The notes beneath the pieces are model-generated. The model did no database searches, was not told where the DNA came from, and saw nothing but the letters and a program-made list of their open reading frames with translations. Shown piece after piece: positions 1 through 8,186 of a stretch of 57,645 nt of DNA (its first letter is position 1; every line of letters begins with the position of its first letter). The stretch covers positions 1 to 57,645 of the forward strand of contig CAZRIP010000007.1 of NCBI GenBank assembly GCA_964600165.1. The letters run 5' to 3'. A program made the position numbers and the translations under genes. The DNA is from CAZRIP01 sp964600165 (GTDB lineage: Bacteria; Elusimicrobiota; Elusimicrobia; UBA1565; UBA9628).

Positions 1-993
1 GCTCCGGGAGCGCAAAGCGAGCGCGACTTCTTCAACAACCCCGCGGTCCGCGTTCGCCACGCCTACGTCGACCTGACCTACCAGGACGACTTCAACGCGA
101 AGGTCGGCCAGTACTGGTCGCTGTTGGGCTGGCAGCCGTACTACTTCCCGGGCGAGACCGTCGTCCTCCCCTCGCCGGGCATGCTGTACCGCCGCTTCAT
201 GCAGGCGCGCGGGACCTACACGCTGCATCCGATGGCCGACTGGACGCTTGAGTCGGCGATCGACGCCGCCAAGCCCGCCGAAATGAACTCCGGCGCGCCC
301 GAGAGCCACGCCGGTCTCCGCTTGGCTTCCACCAAGTATAAAGCGGCGTCCGTCAGCGGCTCCGGCACGACGATGCTGGGCCTTTCCGGCGCGGCCTCCG
401 GCGCGCTGATCCCGGTCCACACGCAGTCGATCGGCAGCCCGACGGGAACCGCTTATGCGTTCGACGCGGCCATCCCGCTGATCCCGTCGTCCGACGGCAA
501 GAGCCGCGACAACAACCTCATCTGGATCGGCGAGTTCGTCGCCGGTAGCGGCCTCGGCGGCCTCGAGATCGCGGGCCAGACGTTCGGCGTCGGCGGCGTC
601 ACGACGACGTCGACGAACCCGCAGGGAAACAATGTGAGTCCCGTCGGGACGCCGATCGACTCGGGCATCGCGGGCGTCAACCTGGACGGCCAGGCGGAGC
701 TCATCAAGTCCCGAACCTTCCGCAGCAACCTCCAGTACACGACGGAGCACTGGGCGCTGGGCGGCGGATACGCGCAGAGCGAGGCGCGCAACCTCTCTCG
801 GTTCTCGTTCGGAGCGAAGGCCTTCGCGCTCTACCCGAAAGTGCAGTTCGGCTACGTCACTGCGTTCTACGACCCGCTCAACTGGCTGCGCTTCGCCGCC
901 GAAGTCAACCAGACCCGCGCGACGTGGAACGACCCGGCGAACCGATACTCGACCAACAACCGGTATCAGTTCACCACGTTCTTCCTGTTCTAA
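1..993 (+). CDS. Outer-membrane porin-like beta-barrel protein, 5'-truncated
   Basis: The frame is open from base 1 to the TAA at 991-993, so the N-terminus lies outside the window; 330 residues are visible. Early segments (VRHAYVDLTYQDDFNAKVGQYWSLLGWQP) alternate polar and aromatic residues and resemble barrel strands of DcaP-like or phosphate-selective porins, where a 'VGQ-W' strand is typical. The protein ends in Phe (TTFFLF), the usual signal for beta-barrel assembly. It lies 57 bp before pstS on the same strand, which makes a role in anion or phosphate passage across the outer membrane plausible, but specificity cannot be read from sequence. The fold class is fairly secure; the substrate is a guess. 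Confidence 0.75.
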   Translation, partial: APGAQSERDFFNNPAVRVRHAYVDLTYQDDFNAKVGQYWSLLGWQPYYFPGETVVLPSPGMLYRRFMQARGTYTLHPMADWTLESAIDAAKPAEMNSGAPESHAGLRLASTKYKAASVSGSGTTMLGLSGAASGALIPVHTQSIGSPTGTAYAFDAAIPLIPSSDGKSRDNNLIWIGEFVAGSGLGGLEIAGQTFGVGGVTTTSTNPQGNNVSPVGTPIDSGIAGVNLDGQAELIKSRTFRSNLQYTTEHWALGGGYAQSEARNLSRFSFGAKAFALYPKVQFGYVTAFYDPLNWLRFAAEVNQTRATWNDPANRYSTNNRYQFTTFFLF

Positions 994-1000
994 CGGAAGC

Positions 1001-1034
1001 GTGTCACGTTCGTGTCAAATACCGACGATAGAAT
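1001..1034 (+). promoter_or_regulatory. Pho box-like operator plus -10 for pstS
   Basis: Bases 1001-1020 contain TGTCA at 1002-1006 and again at 1013-1017, an 11-bp direct repeat with a 6-bp spacer. This is the geometry of PhoB-binding Pho boxes. A -10-like TAGAAT follows at 1029-1034, 11 bp after the second repeat, matching activator-type pho promoters where the box replaces the -35. The predicted transcript start is just upstream of the pstS ribosome site AGAGGA (1041-1046). No phoB/phoR is in the window, so the regulator is inferred. Confidence 0.6.
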
Positions 1035-1050
1035 CTAACGAGAGGACCCA

Positions 1051-2067
1051 ATGAAAATCACCAGTCTGATCGCGGCCGCGATGCTGTCCTCGGCCGCTTC
1101 TTCCGCGAAAGCGGAGACGACCCTCAACGGAGCCGGCGCGACGTTCCCGGCGCCGATCTACCAGAAGTGGTTCGACGAGTACCACAAGGCGCACCCTGAG
1201 CTGCAGATCAACTACCAGGCGATCGGCTCGGGCGGCGGCATCCGGCAGGTCACCGAAGGGACGGTCGACTTCGGCGCCTCGGACGGCCCGATGACCGACG
1301 AGCAGCTCTCTAAGGTCAAGGGCAAGCTCCTGCACATCCCGACCGTCATGGGCGCGGACGTGCCGGTGTTCAACGTCGAGGGAGTGACGAGCCTCAAGTT
1401 CACGGGCCCGATGCTCGCCGACATCTTCCTCGGCAAGATCGCCAAGTGGAACGATCCCGCGATCGCGAAGATCAATCCCGAGGCGAAGCTCCCGGACGCG
1501 CCGATCACCGTCGTGCACCGCGCCGACGGCTCGGGCACGTCCTACATCTGGACCGACTACCTCTCCAAAGTCAGCAAGGATTGGGAGTCCAAGGTCGGCA
1601 AGGGCACTTCCGTCAACTGGCCGGTCGGCCTCGGCGGCAAGGGCAACGACGGCGTCGCGGGCCTCGTCAAGCAGACCCCGAACGCGATCGGCTACGTCGA
1701 GCTGATCTACGCCGTGCAGAACAACATCGACTACGGCACGGTCAAGAACAAGGCCGGCAAGTACATCAAGGCGGACATGGCCTCCGTCTCGGCGGCGGCG
1801 GCCGACGTCAAGATGCCCAAGGACTACCGCGTCTCGATCACCGACGCGGCCGGCGCGAAGGCTTATCCGATCAGCAGCTTCACGTGGCTGCTGGTCTTCG
1901 AGAAGGCCCCGTCGCCGAAGGGCAAGATCGTGCACGACTTCCTCGAGTGGATGCTCGCGCAGGGCGAGTCGATGGCGCCCTCGCTCTCCTACGCGGAGCT
2001 TCCGCCCTCGGTGAAGTCCATGGTCAAGAAGACGATCGCCACGGTTGGAGACGGTGCCGGCAGCTGA
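1051..2067 (+). CDS. pstS: Phosphate ABC transporter substrate-binding protein PstS
   Basis: This is the 338-residue periplasmic phosphate-binding subunit of the PstSCAB importer. A signal peptide covers about residues 1-21 (lysine, hydrophobic stretch, then AKA-ET). Family landmarks follow in order: GAGATFPAPIY, IGSGGGI, the phosphate-contacting FGASDGPM, and HRADGSGTSYIW. Length is normal for PstS. The ATG at 1051 has AGAGGA four bases upstream. It is the first gene of the pst operon; its end overlaps the start of pstC. A Pho box-like site lies upstream, so induction under phosphate starvation is expected. Confidence 0.96.
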   Translation: MKITSLIAAAMLSSAASSAKAETTLNGAGATFPAPIYQKWFDEYHKAHPELQINYQAIGSGGGIRQVTEGTVDFGASDGPMTDEQLSKVKGKLLHIPTVMGADVPVFNVEGVTSLKFTGPMLADIFLGKIAKWNDPAIAKINPEAKLPDAPITVVHRADGSGTSYIWTDYLSKVSKDWESKVGKGTSVNWPVGLGGKGNDGVAGLVKQTPNAIGYVELIYAVQNNIDYGTVKNKAGKYIKADMASVSAAAADVKMPKDYRVSITDAAGAKAYPISSFTWLLVFEKAPSPKGKIVHDFLEWMLAQGESMAPSLSYAELPPSVKSMVKKTIATVGDGAGS

Positions 2068-3019
2068 GCTCCAGTCGTCGTCCGTAACCGTTCGAAATCG
2101 CATCGCCGGCCCTCGCGAGAGGGCCGGCGATCGCCTTTTCAGGCGGCTGGTCTCGGTCTTCGGCTGGACCGTCATCGTGCTCGCGCTCCTCATGGCCGCG
2201 GAGCTGGCCAGAAGCTCCGCGAGCGTTTGGAGCAAGTTCGGCCTAGGCTTCATCACCGGCACGGACTGGGACCCGATCGCCGACAAGTTCGGGGCGCTGC
2301 CGTTCATCTATGGGACGCTCGTTTCATCCGCCGTCGCGCTCGCGATCGCGATCCCGCTCGGCGTCGGCTCGGCGATATTCCTCGCCGAGCTCGCGTCGCC
2401 ACGGGTCTCCGCCATCTGCACTTTTTTCATCGAGCTGCTCGCCGCCATCCCGAGCGTGATCCTCGGCCTCATGGGCATCTTCATCCTCGTGCCCGCCGTG
2501 CGCGCGGTGGAGCCTTCGCTCGTCAAGTGGCTCGGCTTTCTTCCGCTGTTTCGCGGGGCGCCTTACGGCGTCGGCCTCCTGACGGCCGGGCTCATCCTCT
2601 CGCTGATGATCCTGCCTTATATCACCGTCATCACGCGCGAGGTCCTGCTGCAAGTGCCGCGCCCGCTTCAGGAAGGCATGCTCGCTCTCGGCGCGACGCA
2701 TTGGGAGACCGTCTGGAAGGTCTGCCTGCCTTACGCGCGTCCGGGCGTCATCGGCGCCGTGTTCCTCTCGCTCGGGCGGGCGCTCGGCGAGACCATGGCG
2801 GTCACGATGGTGATCGGCAACACCCCGAAAATTTCAGCGTCGCTGTTGGATCCTTCATATACGATGGCGGCCGTCATCGCCAACGAGCTCGCCGAGGCCG
2901 CCGGCGACCTGCACTTGGCCTCGCTCGTCGCGATCGGCTTATCCCTCATGATGATCACGGTCGTCATCAACGGCGCGGCGCGGCTGATGCTCTATCGCCT
3001 GGGCGAGGGCCGGCGATGA
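2054..3019 (+). CDS. pstC: Phosphate ABC transporter permease PstC
   Basis: Inner-membrane permease of the Pst importer, 321 residues from GTG 2054; TTG 2045 is the alternative start. GGAG at 2047-2050 precedes GTG closely, and either start overlaps the pstS end. The first transmembrane helix begins near 'VFGWTVIVLALLM'. The chain carries PstC hallmarks: 'FFIELLAAIPSVILGLMG', 'GAPYGVGLLTAG', the EAA loop around 'ALGATHWETVWKVCLPYARP' and 'LGRALGETMAVTMVIGN'. Its stop overlaps the pstA start (ATGA). The first codons contain a strong hairpin (2102-2131). Confidence 0.93.
   Translation: MPAAELQSSSVTVRNRIAGPRERAGDRLFRRLVSVFGWTVIVLALLMAAELARSSASVWSKFGLGFITGTDWDPIADKFGALPFIYGTLVSSAVALAIAIPLGVGSAIFLAELASPRVSAICTFFIELLAAIPSVILGLMGIFILVPAVRAVEPSLVKWLGFLPLFRGAPYGVGLLTAGLILSLMILPYITVITREVLLQVPRPLQEGMLALGATHWETVWKVCLPYARPGVIGAVFLSLGRALGETMAVTMVIGNTPKISASLLDPSYTMAAVIANELAEAAGDLHLASLVAIGLSLMMITVVINGAARLMLYRLGEGRR
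2102..2139 (+). terminator. Candidate attenuator/partial terminator between pstS and pstC
   Basis: Perfect 13-bp arms at 2102-2114 and 2119-2131 enclose the tetraloop GCGA, a GNRA loop. Four T follow at 2136-2139 after a short CGCC. The arms are GC-rich, so the RNA hairpin should be very stable. It lies just after the pstS stop and inside the 5' end of pstC. In many binding-protein operons such a stem-loop gives more binding protein than permease. The short T tract suggests partial rather than full termination. Confidence 0.55.
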
Positions 3020-3861
3020 GCTCTTTTACCGCGCGCCGGGCGTTCGGGCGCGTCATGTTCGCGCTGACCGCCGCCTGCGCGATGATCTCGCTTTCGAGCC
3101 TCTTTTTCATGCTCGGCTACATCGCGCTCAAGGGCTTCTCGTCTTTGAGCTGGAGCTTCTTCGTGAACCTGCCCAAGCCCCCCGGAGAGGCGGGCGGCGG
3201 GATCGCCAACGCCATCGTCGGCTCGGCCAAGATCGTCGGCTTGGCGAGCCTCATCGGCCTGCCCGTCGGCATCCTGGGAGGCGTCTACCTCTCCGAGTTC
3301 GGAAGAGGGCGGGCGGCCTTCCTGATCCGCTACGCGGCGGACGTGCTCAACGGCGTGCCCTCGATCGTCGTCGGCCTGTTCGCCTACGCGCTGGTCGTCC
3401 GGCCCTTGAAGCATTTCAGCGCGTTGTCCGGCAGCGTCGCGCTCGCCATCATCATGATCCCGATCGTGCTGCGCAGCTCGGAGGATTTCCTGCGCCTCGT
3501 GCCTCAGACGATCCGCGAGGCGGCGCTGGCGCTCGGCGTGCCGCGTTGGAAGGTGGTGCTGCGCGTCGTCCTTCCCTCCGCTTCGCGCGGCATCCTGACG
3601 GCCTCGCTCTTGGCGATGGCGCGAGCCGCCGGCGAGACCGCGCCGCTGCTCTTCACCTCCTTCGGCAACCAGTTCTGGGACAACGGCTGGCTCAACCCGA
3701 TGGCCGCCCTTCCGCACACGATCTTCACCTACGCCATCTCGCCCTACGACGACCTGCATCGCCAGGCCTGGGCGGCCGCGCTGGTCCTCATGGCCTTCGT
3801 GCTGGCCGTCAACGCCGGAGCGCGCGTGCTGCTGCGCACGTCGACAGGAGATTCGCATTAA
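3016..3861 (+). CDS. pstA: Phosphate ABC transporter permease PstA
   Basis: Second membrane subunit of the Pst importer, 281 residues. The ATG at 3016 overlaps the pstC stop in ATGA, indicating translational coupling. Hydrophobic helices alternate with PstA-typical stretches: 'GGGIANAIVGSAKIVGLASLIGLPVGILGGVYLSEF', 'YAADVLNGVPSIVVGLFAY', and the EAA loop 'ALGVPRWKVVLRVVLPSASRGI' followed by 'RAAGETAPLLFTSFGNQFW'. Length is ordinary for the family. The stop TAA shares its last base with the pstB start. Confidence 0.94.
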   Translation: MSSFTARRAFGRVMFALTAACAMISLSSLFFMLGYIALKGFSSLSWSFFVNLPKPPGEAGGGIANAIVGSAKIVGLASLIGLPVGILGGVYLSEFGRGRAAFLIRYAADVLNGVPSIVVGLFAYALVVRPLKHFSALSGSVALAIIMIPIVLRSSEDFLRLVPQTIREAALALGVPRWKVVLRVVLPSASRGILTASLLAMARAAGETAPLLFTSFGNQFWDNGWLNPMAALPHTIFTYAISPYDDLHRQAWAAALVLMAFVLAVNAGARVLLRTSTGDSH

Positions 3862-4688
3862 TGGTACAGACTATGGAAATGCCGACGCGTCCTCAGACGG
3901 GAACCACGGCTGACGTCGAGGCTCAAAGCGCGCCGCTGACCGTGGCCATGGAGGTCCGGGGCCTGCGCGCCGGCTACGGCCGCGCCAACATCCTCAAGGG
4001 AGTCAGCCTCGCGTTCTACGCGAACAAGGTGACGGCCATCATCGGCCCGTCGGGCTGCGGAAAGTCCACGATGATCCGCTGCCTCAACCGCATGCACGAG
4101 GAGATCCCCCGCGCGACAGCGGAAGGTCAAGTGCTGCTCGACGGCAAGGACGTGACCGATCTCGATCCAGTGCTCCTGCGCCGGCAGGTCGGCATGGTCT
4201 TCCAGCGCCCCAACCCTTTCCCGACGATGAGCGTCTTCCAGAACGTCGCCTCCGGCCTCGTCCTCAACGGCACGCGCAACAAGAGCGAGCTCGCGGACCG
4301 CGTGGAGTCGAGCCTGCGCAAGGCCGCGCTCTGGGACGAGGTCAAGGACAAGCTCAACCAGTCCGGCCTCGGGCTTTCCGGAGGCCAGCAGCAGCGCCTG
4401 TGCATCGCGCGCGCGCTGGCCGTCGAGCCGAGCGTCCTGCTCCTCGACGAGCCTTGCTCGGCCTTGGACCCCATCGCCACCGCGCGCATCGAGGAGCTTC
4501 TTCTCGAGATCAAGGACCGCTATACTCTCGTCATCGTGACCCACAACATGCAGCAAGCCGCGCGCGTCTCCGAGTACACGGCTTTCATGCTGATGGGCGA
4601 GCTCGTCGAGTTCGGCAAGACCCCGCAGCTTTTCACGCGACCCTCCGACAAGCGCACCGAGGATTACATCACGGGGCGGTTCGGATAA
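3861..4688 (+). CDS. pstB: Phosphate ABC transporter ATP-binding protein PstB
   Basis: Cytoplasmic ATPase that powers the Pst importer, 275 residues. The ATG at 3861 overlaps the pstA TAA by one base, with AGGAG at 3846-3850. Walker A GPSGCGKST lies at about residues 62-70, followed by the Q-loop 'MVFQRPNPFP' typical of PstB, the signature 'LSGGQQQRLCIARAL', Walker B 'VLLLDEPCSALDP' and the H-loop 'THNMQQA'. About 28 N-terminal residues before the conserved 'MEVRGL' are low-complexity and may be an extension. It ends 20 bp before phoU. Confidence 0.96.
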   Translation: MVQTMEMPTRPQTGTTADVEAQSAPLTVAMEVRGLRAGYGRANILKGVSLAFYANKVTAIIGPSGCGKSTMIRCLNRMHEEIPRATAEGQVLLDGKDVTDLDPVLLRRQVGMVFQRPNPFPTMSVFQNVASGLVLNGTRNKSELADRVESSLRKAALWDEVKDKLNQSGLGLSGGQQQRLCIARALAVEPSVLLLDEPCSALDPIATARIEELLLEIKDRYTLVIVTHNMQQAARVSEYTAFMLMGELVEFGKTPQLFTRPSDKRTEDYITGRFG

Positions 4689-4708
4689 AATAAAGTAGAG
4701 AGCCGATC

Positions 4709-5383
4709 ATGACGATGAGGATCCACTTCGACGAGGACATCCAGCAGTTGCGCGGCAAGCTGCTCGAGATGGGCGGCATCTGCGAGGAGATGATCCAGCT
4801 CGCGGTCAAGGGCCTGACGGAGCGCGACGACGCCTACCAGGGCGACGTCGCCGCCGACGAGGAGCGCGTCAACCAGCTCCACATCGACATCGACGAGCTC
4901 TGCCTGCGCTTGATCGCGCTCCATCAGCCCGCCGCCGGCGACCTGCGCCTGATCGCGGCCGCGCTCAAGATCAACTCGGACCTCGAGCGCATCGGCGACC
5001 AGGCCGTCAACATCTCCGAAACGAGCTCCTTTCTCAGCCAATCGCCCAGGATGAACTTGGGCGACATCCCCCGTATGGTCGAGCTCGCGTCCTCGATGGT
5101 CAAGGACAGCCTCGACGCCTTCGCGCGGCGAGACGTCGACCTCGCCCGCGAGGTGATCGCGCGCGACGACGAGGAAGACCAGCTCAAGAGCCAGACCTTC
5201 AACGAGCTCATCCAGCTCATGCAAACGGACGCTTCCACGATCCAACGGGGCATGGACATCATCCTGATCGCGCGCAATCTCGAGCGCATCGCCGATCACG
5301 CCACCAACATCGCCGAGGACGTCATCTTCATGGTGCTCGGCAAGGACATCCGGCACGGCGCCGAAAAAGCGGCCGCCGATTGA
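4709..5383 (+). CDS. phoU: Phosphate transport regulator PhoU
   Basis: Cytoplasmic helical protein of 224 residues that links the Pst importer to the Pho two-component system and limits phosphate uptake. Two PhoU repeats are visible, each with the metal-binding E/DxxxD-type motif: 'LERIGDQAVNISE' in the first half and 'LERIADHATNIAEDV' in the second. The ATG at 4709 follows pstB by 20 bp, and a TAAAAT hexamer at 4686-4691 could give an extra internal start. The stop at 5381-5383 overlaps the TTG start of the arsenate reductase, so the next two genes belong to the same unit. Confidence 0.94.
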   Translation: MTMRIHFDEDIQQLRGKLLEMGGICEEMIQLAVKGLTERDDAYQGDVAADEERVNQLHIDIDELCLRLIALHQPAAGDLRLIAAALKINSDLERIGDQAVNISETSSFLSQSPRMNLGDIPRMVELASSMVKDSLDAFARRDVDLAREVIARDDEEDQLKSQTFNELIQLMQTDASTIQRGMDIILIARNLERIADHATNIAEDVIFMVLGKDIRHGAEKAAAD

Positions 5384-5781
5384 AGCCCAAACGCGTCCTG
5401 TTCGTCTGCATCGGCAACTCCTGCCGCAGCCAGATGGCCGAGGGCTTGGCGCGCAAGCTCGGCGCCGGCGTCCTCGAAGCTCACTCCGCGGGCTCGAAAC
5501 CGCAGGGCTCGGTCAATCCGACCGCCATCGAGGTCATGCGCGATCGCGGCGTCGACATCTCGAAGAACGCCTCGAAAGGACTCAAGGACGTCCCGCAAGC
5601 GGGCTGGGACTACGTGATCACGATGGGCTGCGGCGACGCTTGCCCGTTCGTGCCGTCGAAGGCCAAGGCCGACTGGGGCATCGCCGATCCTCACGGCCGG
5701 CCGCGCGAGGCCTTCGAGAAGGCCGCCGACGAGATCGAAGCCAAGGTCAGAACGCTGCTCGATGACGCCCAACGCGCGTAA
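5380..5781 (+). CDS. arsC: Thioredoxin-type arsenate reductase (low-molecular-weight phosphatase fold)
   Basis: Reduces arsenate to arsenite in the cytoplasm using a cysteine relay. The protein is 133 residues, normal for the ArsC/LMW-PTP family. The P-loop CX5R is Cys10-IGNSC-Arg16; the downstream pair in 'MGCGDACPF' (Cys84, Cys88) fits the second and third redox cysteines of thioredoxin-linked ArsC, and 'ADPHG' holds the catalytic Asp. It starts with TTG overlapping the phoU stop (TTGA) and overlaps the aquaporin gene by 20 bp. A phosphotyrosine phosphatase is the alternative, but the extra cysteines and neighbours favour arsenate. Confidence 0.88.
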   Translation: MKPKRVLFVCIGNSCRSQMAEGLARKLGAGVLEAHSAGSKPQGSVNPTAIEVMRDRGVDISKNASKGLKDVPQAGWDYVITMGCGDACPFVPSKAKADWGIADPHGRPREAFEKAADEIEAKVRTLLDDAQRA

Positions 5782-6415
5782 GCTCGCCGCCGAGGCGCTC
5801 GGCACGTTCTGCCTCGTTTTCGCGGGCACCGGCGCCGTCGTCGTCGATCAAACGAGCGGCGGGCAAGTCACGCATCTCGGCGTCTCGCTCGTCTTCGGCT
5901 TGATCGTGCTCACGATGATCTACGCGCTGGGGCACATCTCGGGCGCGCACATGAATCCCGCGGTCACGATCGGCTTCGCCGCCGCGGGCCGCCATCCCAA
6001 AGACCAGATCGCGCCCTACGCCGGGGCGCAGCTCGCCGGCGCCGTGCTCGCGTCGGCGGCGCTGCATCTGCTCTTTCCGTCCAATCCCGCCGCGCTCGGC
6101 GCGACCTTCCCTTCGGGCTTGGCCGCGCAGAGCTTTTGGCTCGAGCTCATCATGAGCTTCATGTTGATGTTCACCATCCTCTGCGTGGCGACGGGCGACC
6201 GCGAGGAAGGCGTGCTCGCCGGCATCGCGATCGGCTCCTTGATCGCCGTCGAGGCCGCGTTCGGCGGGCCGATCTCGGGGGCCTCGATGAACCCGGCGCG
6301 CTCGTTCGGCCCGGCCCTGGTCGCCGGCGTCTGGGCCTATCACTGGCTCTACTGGGCCGCGCCGATCGGCGGCTGCGTCCTCGGCGCGAAAGCCTACCGC
6401 CTGATCAAGGGCTAG
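5762..6415 (+). CDS. NIP-like aquaglyceroporin, probable arsenite/metalloid channel
   Basis: Six-helix MIP-family channel, 217 residues, with two NPA motifs at about residues 65-67 ('SGAHMNPAVTIG') and 177-179 ('GPISGASMNPARSFGPAL'). The second is the pattern seen in nodulin-26-like proteins rather than water-specific AqpZ. The selectivity-filter His of AqpZ appears replaced by a small residue, implying a wider pore. An aquaporin next to arsC recalls the known AqpS-ArsC pairing of Sinorhizobium, where arsenite leaves by the channel. The gene overlaps arsC by 20 bp. Family is certain; arsenite export is inference from context. Confidence 0.9.
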   Translation: MTPNARKLAAEALGTFCLVFAGTGAVVVDQTSGGQVTHLGVSLVFGLIVLTMIYALGHISGAHMNPAVTIGFAAAGRHPKDQIAPYAGAQLAGAVLASAALHLLFPSNPAALGATFPSGLAAQSFWLELIMSFMLMFTILCVATGDREEGVLAGIAIGSLIAVEAAFGGPISGASMNPARSFGPALVAGVWAYHWLYWAAPIGGCVLGAKAYRLIKG

Positions 6416-8088
6416 CGCGTCGCCGCGCCGGCCTGCGCGCCGCGCGCGTCGTATTGGAAGGTCCCTTCCTTGGCCTGGATCACGGCCTTCGGTCCGGCGA
6501 TGAAGGACACGGCCGTCACGTCGGCCTGCGTCTTGCGCACGAACTGCGGCGGCTCGCCGCCGATGAAGAGCTCGGCGCAGCGCCTCGGCCCGGCGACGAC
6601 GACCTCGAGCTTGCCGGACGAGTCGTAATAGAGCTCGTTCGGCCCCTGAGCGCCGCCCGCCGTCGGGCCGTCGGCCTCGGGAACGAGACGCGCGCCGCCG
6701 GGGACGGGGCTGTGCTTGTACCACTTGCCGTCGAGCATGACCATCGGCGGCTGGTTGTTCTCGAGCGGCGGCAGCCACCAGTAACCCTCGTCCTTCTTCT
6801 GATAGAGCCAGCGCCGCTTGGCCGGGTCGAACTTCCATTTGAGGTCGCCGGCCTCGTGCTCCGGGCCTTGAGGTTTCTGCGCCTCCTGGCGCAGCGCGTC
6901 GTTCATCGCCGCCGGCTCGGGGAGTTTGGCCGCCGGGCCGGAGCCGACGGGCTTGAGCCCCACGGCCTGCCCCGACGTCCAAAGCGCGGGAGCCGCCGGC
7001 TGCGCGTTCACAGGCCCGGCCCCGGCTCCCTGCGTCTGCGGCGTCCCCGCGCCCTTGACCGCCGGCTTGGCTCCCTTCCCCGGCGCCGGGGAGCCGGGAC
7101 CGCTCGTCGTCGCCGCGCCCGCGCCCTTGGCGGGCGTCTTGGTCTCGGCCGCCGGAGCGGCCGGCGTATTCGAAGTCGTCTTCGTTTGCCCGCCCGAGGC
7201 GCCAGGGCTCGCGCCCTTGTCGAACTTGGAGCCGCCCGCGCCCGAGCCTCCGCCGCCCGAGTCGAAGCCGCCGCCTCCTCCGCCGCCACCGCCTCCACCG
7301 CCACCGCCTCCACCCCCGCCGCCGCCTCCTCCACCGCCGCCGCCGCCCGAAGCCGTCGTCGTATTGGGATTACTCTTCGTCTTCGCGACGCTCGCGGCGC
7401 CGAGATCGGACGCGGCCGGCAGGGCGGGCGCCGCCGCCGTCATCGGCTGCGGCGGCGGAACTTTCTTGGGCGGCACGCTCGTCACGGGAGAAGGCGGCTC
7501 GACGCGCTGGACGTTGCCCCTCATCGGCGGCGTCTCGGGAGCGGGCGGTGGAGGAGGCGGCGGCGCGACCGGAGGCGGAGAGGCTTTTTGCGGCGCCGGC
7601 GCGGGAGCGGGCGGAGGCGCCGGCGACGGCGCGGGGGGAGCCGGCGCGAGCGCGACGGCGCTCGTCGTCGGCGGATTCTCAACCGGCGCCTGGACCGGCA
7701 GCGCGCGCAGCGGCGGCGCCGTAAATGGGACCTTCGCCGCCGTATTCTCGACGGCACCGGCCTCGAGCTGGGTCGTCAGCTTCGGAGGACGCGGAGGCAT
7801 GACCGCGCGCGGCGGCGGCGCCTCGGAGCTCGGCTCGATCGAGGTCTCAGTCCGCGTCTCCGTCGCCGGGTCGGAGGGCGCCGGCAGCGGCTTGGACTTG
7901 CGGATCTTCTCCGGCTTGCGCGTCGGGAGACGGCGCTTGACCTTGAGTTTCGGCTTGGGCTTGGGCGCGACGACCTGGAACTCCGGCTCGCCCGGGATGC
8001 CCTCCTCGACGTCCTGCGCGGACACAGGACCGCCCCGCGCCAAGAGAAGCGCGAGGACCAGGAAGGCGGCGGCCTTCCAGAGGGGCAT
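6412..8088 (-). CDS. Secreted Pro/Ala/Gly-rich protein with a 27-residue polyglycine run
   Basis: 558 residues, no recognised family. A signal peptide is visible (MPLWKAAAFLVLALLLARGGPVSAQ). A basic stretch 'KPKPKLKVKRRLPTRKPEKIRKSK' follows, then a long Pro/Ala-rich section, an uninterrupted run of 27 Gly codons at 7267-7347, more Ala/Gly/Lys linker, and a compact C-terminal part rich in Trp/Tyr ('WKFDPAKRRWLYQKKDEGYWWLPP', 'DGKWYKHSPVPGG'). That end may be a small folded surface or wall-binding domain. The stop overlaps that of the aquaporin gene in the shared CTAG. The role is unknown. Confidence 0.7.
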   Translation of the reverse strand: MPLWKAAAFLVLALLLARGGPVSAQDVEEGIPGEPEFQVVAPKPKPKLKVKRRLPTRKPEKIRKSKPLPAPSDPATETRTETSIEPSSEAPPPRAVMPPRPPKLTTQLEAGAVENTAAKVPFTAPPLRALPVQAPVENPPTTSAVALAPAPPAPSPAPPPAPAPAPQKASPPPVAPPPPPPPAPETPPMRGNVQRVEPPSPVTSVPPKKVPPPQPMTAAAPALPAASDLGAASVAKTKSNPNTTTASGGGGGGGGGGGGGGGGGGGGGGGGGGGFDSGGGGSGAGGSKFDKGASPGASGGQTKTTSNTPAAPAAETKTPAKGAGAATTSGPGSPAPGKGAKPAVKGAGTPQTQGAGAGPVNAQPAAPALWTSGQAVGLKPVGSGPAAKLPEPAAMNDALRQEAQKPQGPEHEAGDLKWKFDPAKRRWLYQKKDEGYWWLPPLENNQPPMVMLDGKWYKHSPVPGGARLVPEADGPTAGGAQGPNELYYDSSGKLEVVVAGPRRCAELFIGGEPPQFVRKTQADVTAVSFIAGPKAVIQAKEGTFQYDARGAQAGAATR

Positions 8089-8177
8089 AAACTCAGCTTA
8101 ACCCCGGAACCGCGTTTTCGCCAGGGTTTTCCCGAGAGAGCCCTTGACCCAGATCAAGCGGCATTTTCGGCGGTTTG

Positions 8178-8186
8178 TGGTAAAAT
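8178..8186 (+). promoter_or_regulatory. Extended -10 promoter for pckG
   Basis: TGgTAAAAT at 8178-8186 matches an extended -10 element and ends 5 nt before the ATG at 8192. No good -35 is present at 17 bp. A transcript from it would begin at or next to the start codon, and no Shine-Dalgarno precedes ATG. Confidence 0.5.

Noticed and set aside
1446..2087. Second frame inside pstS
   Set aside because: The translation is Arg-rich and without domain features; it is a codon-bias shadow of pstS.
6412..6415. CTAG shared by two convergent stop codons (also 19859-19862)
   Set aside because: Striking but expected now and then in tightly packed convergent pairs; TAG on both strands is self-complementary, so no special function needs to be invoked.
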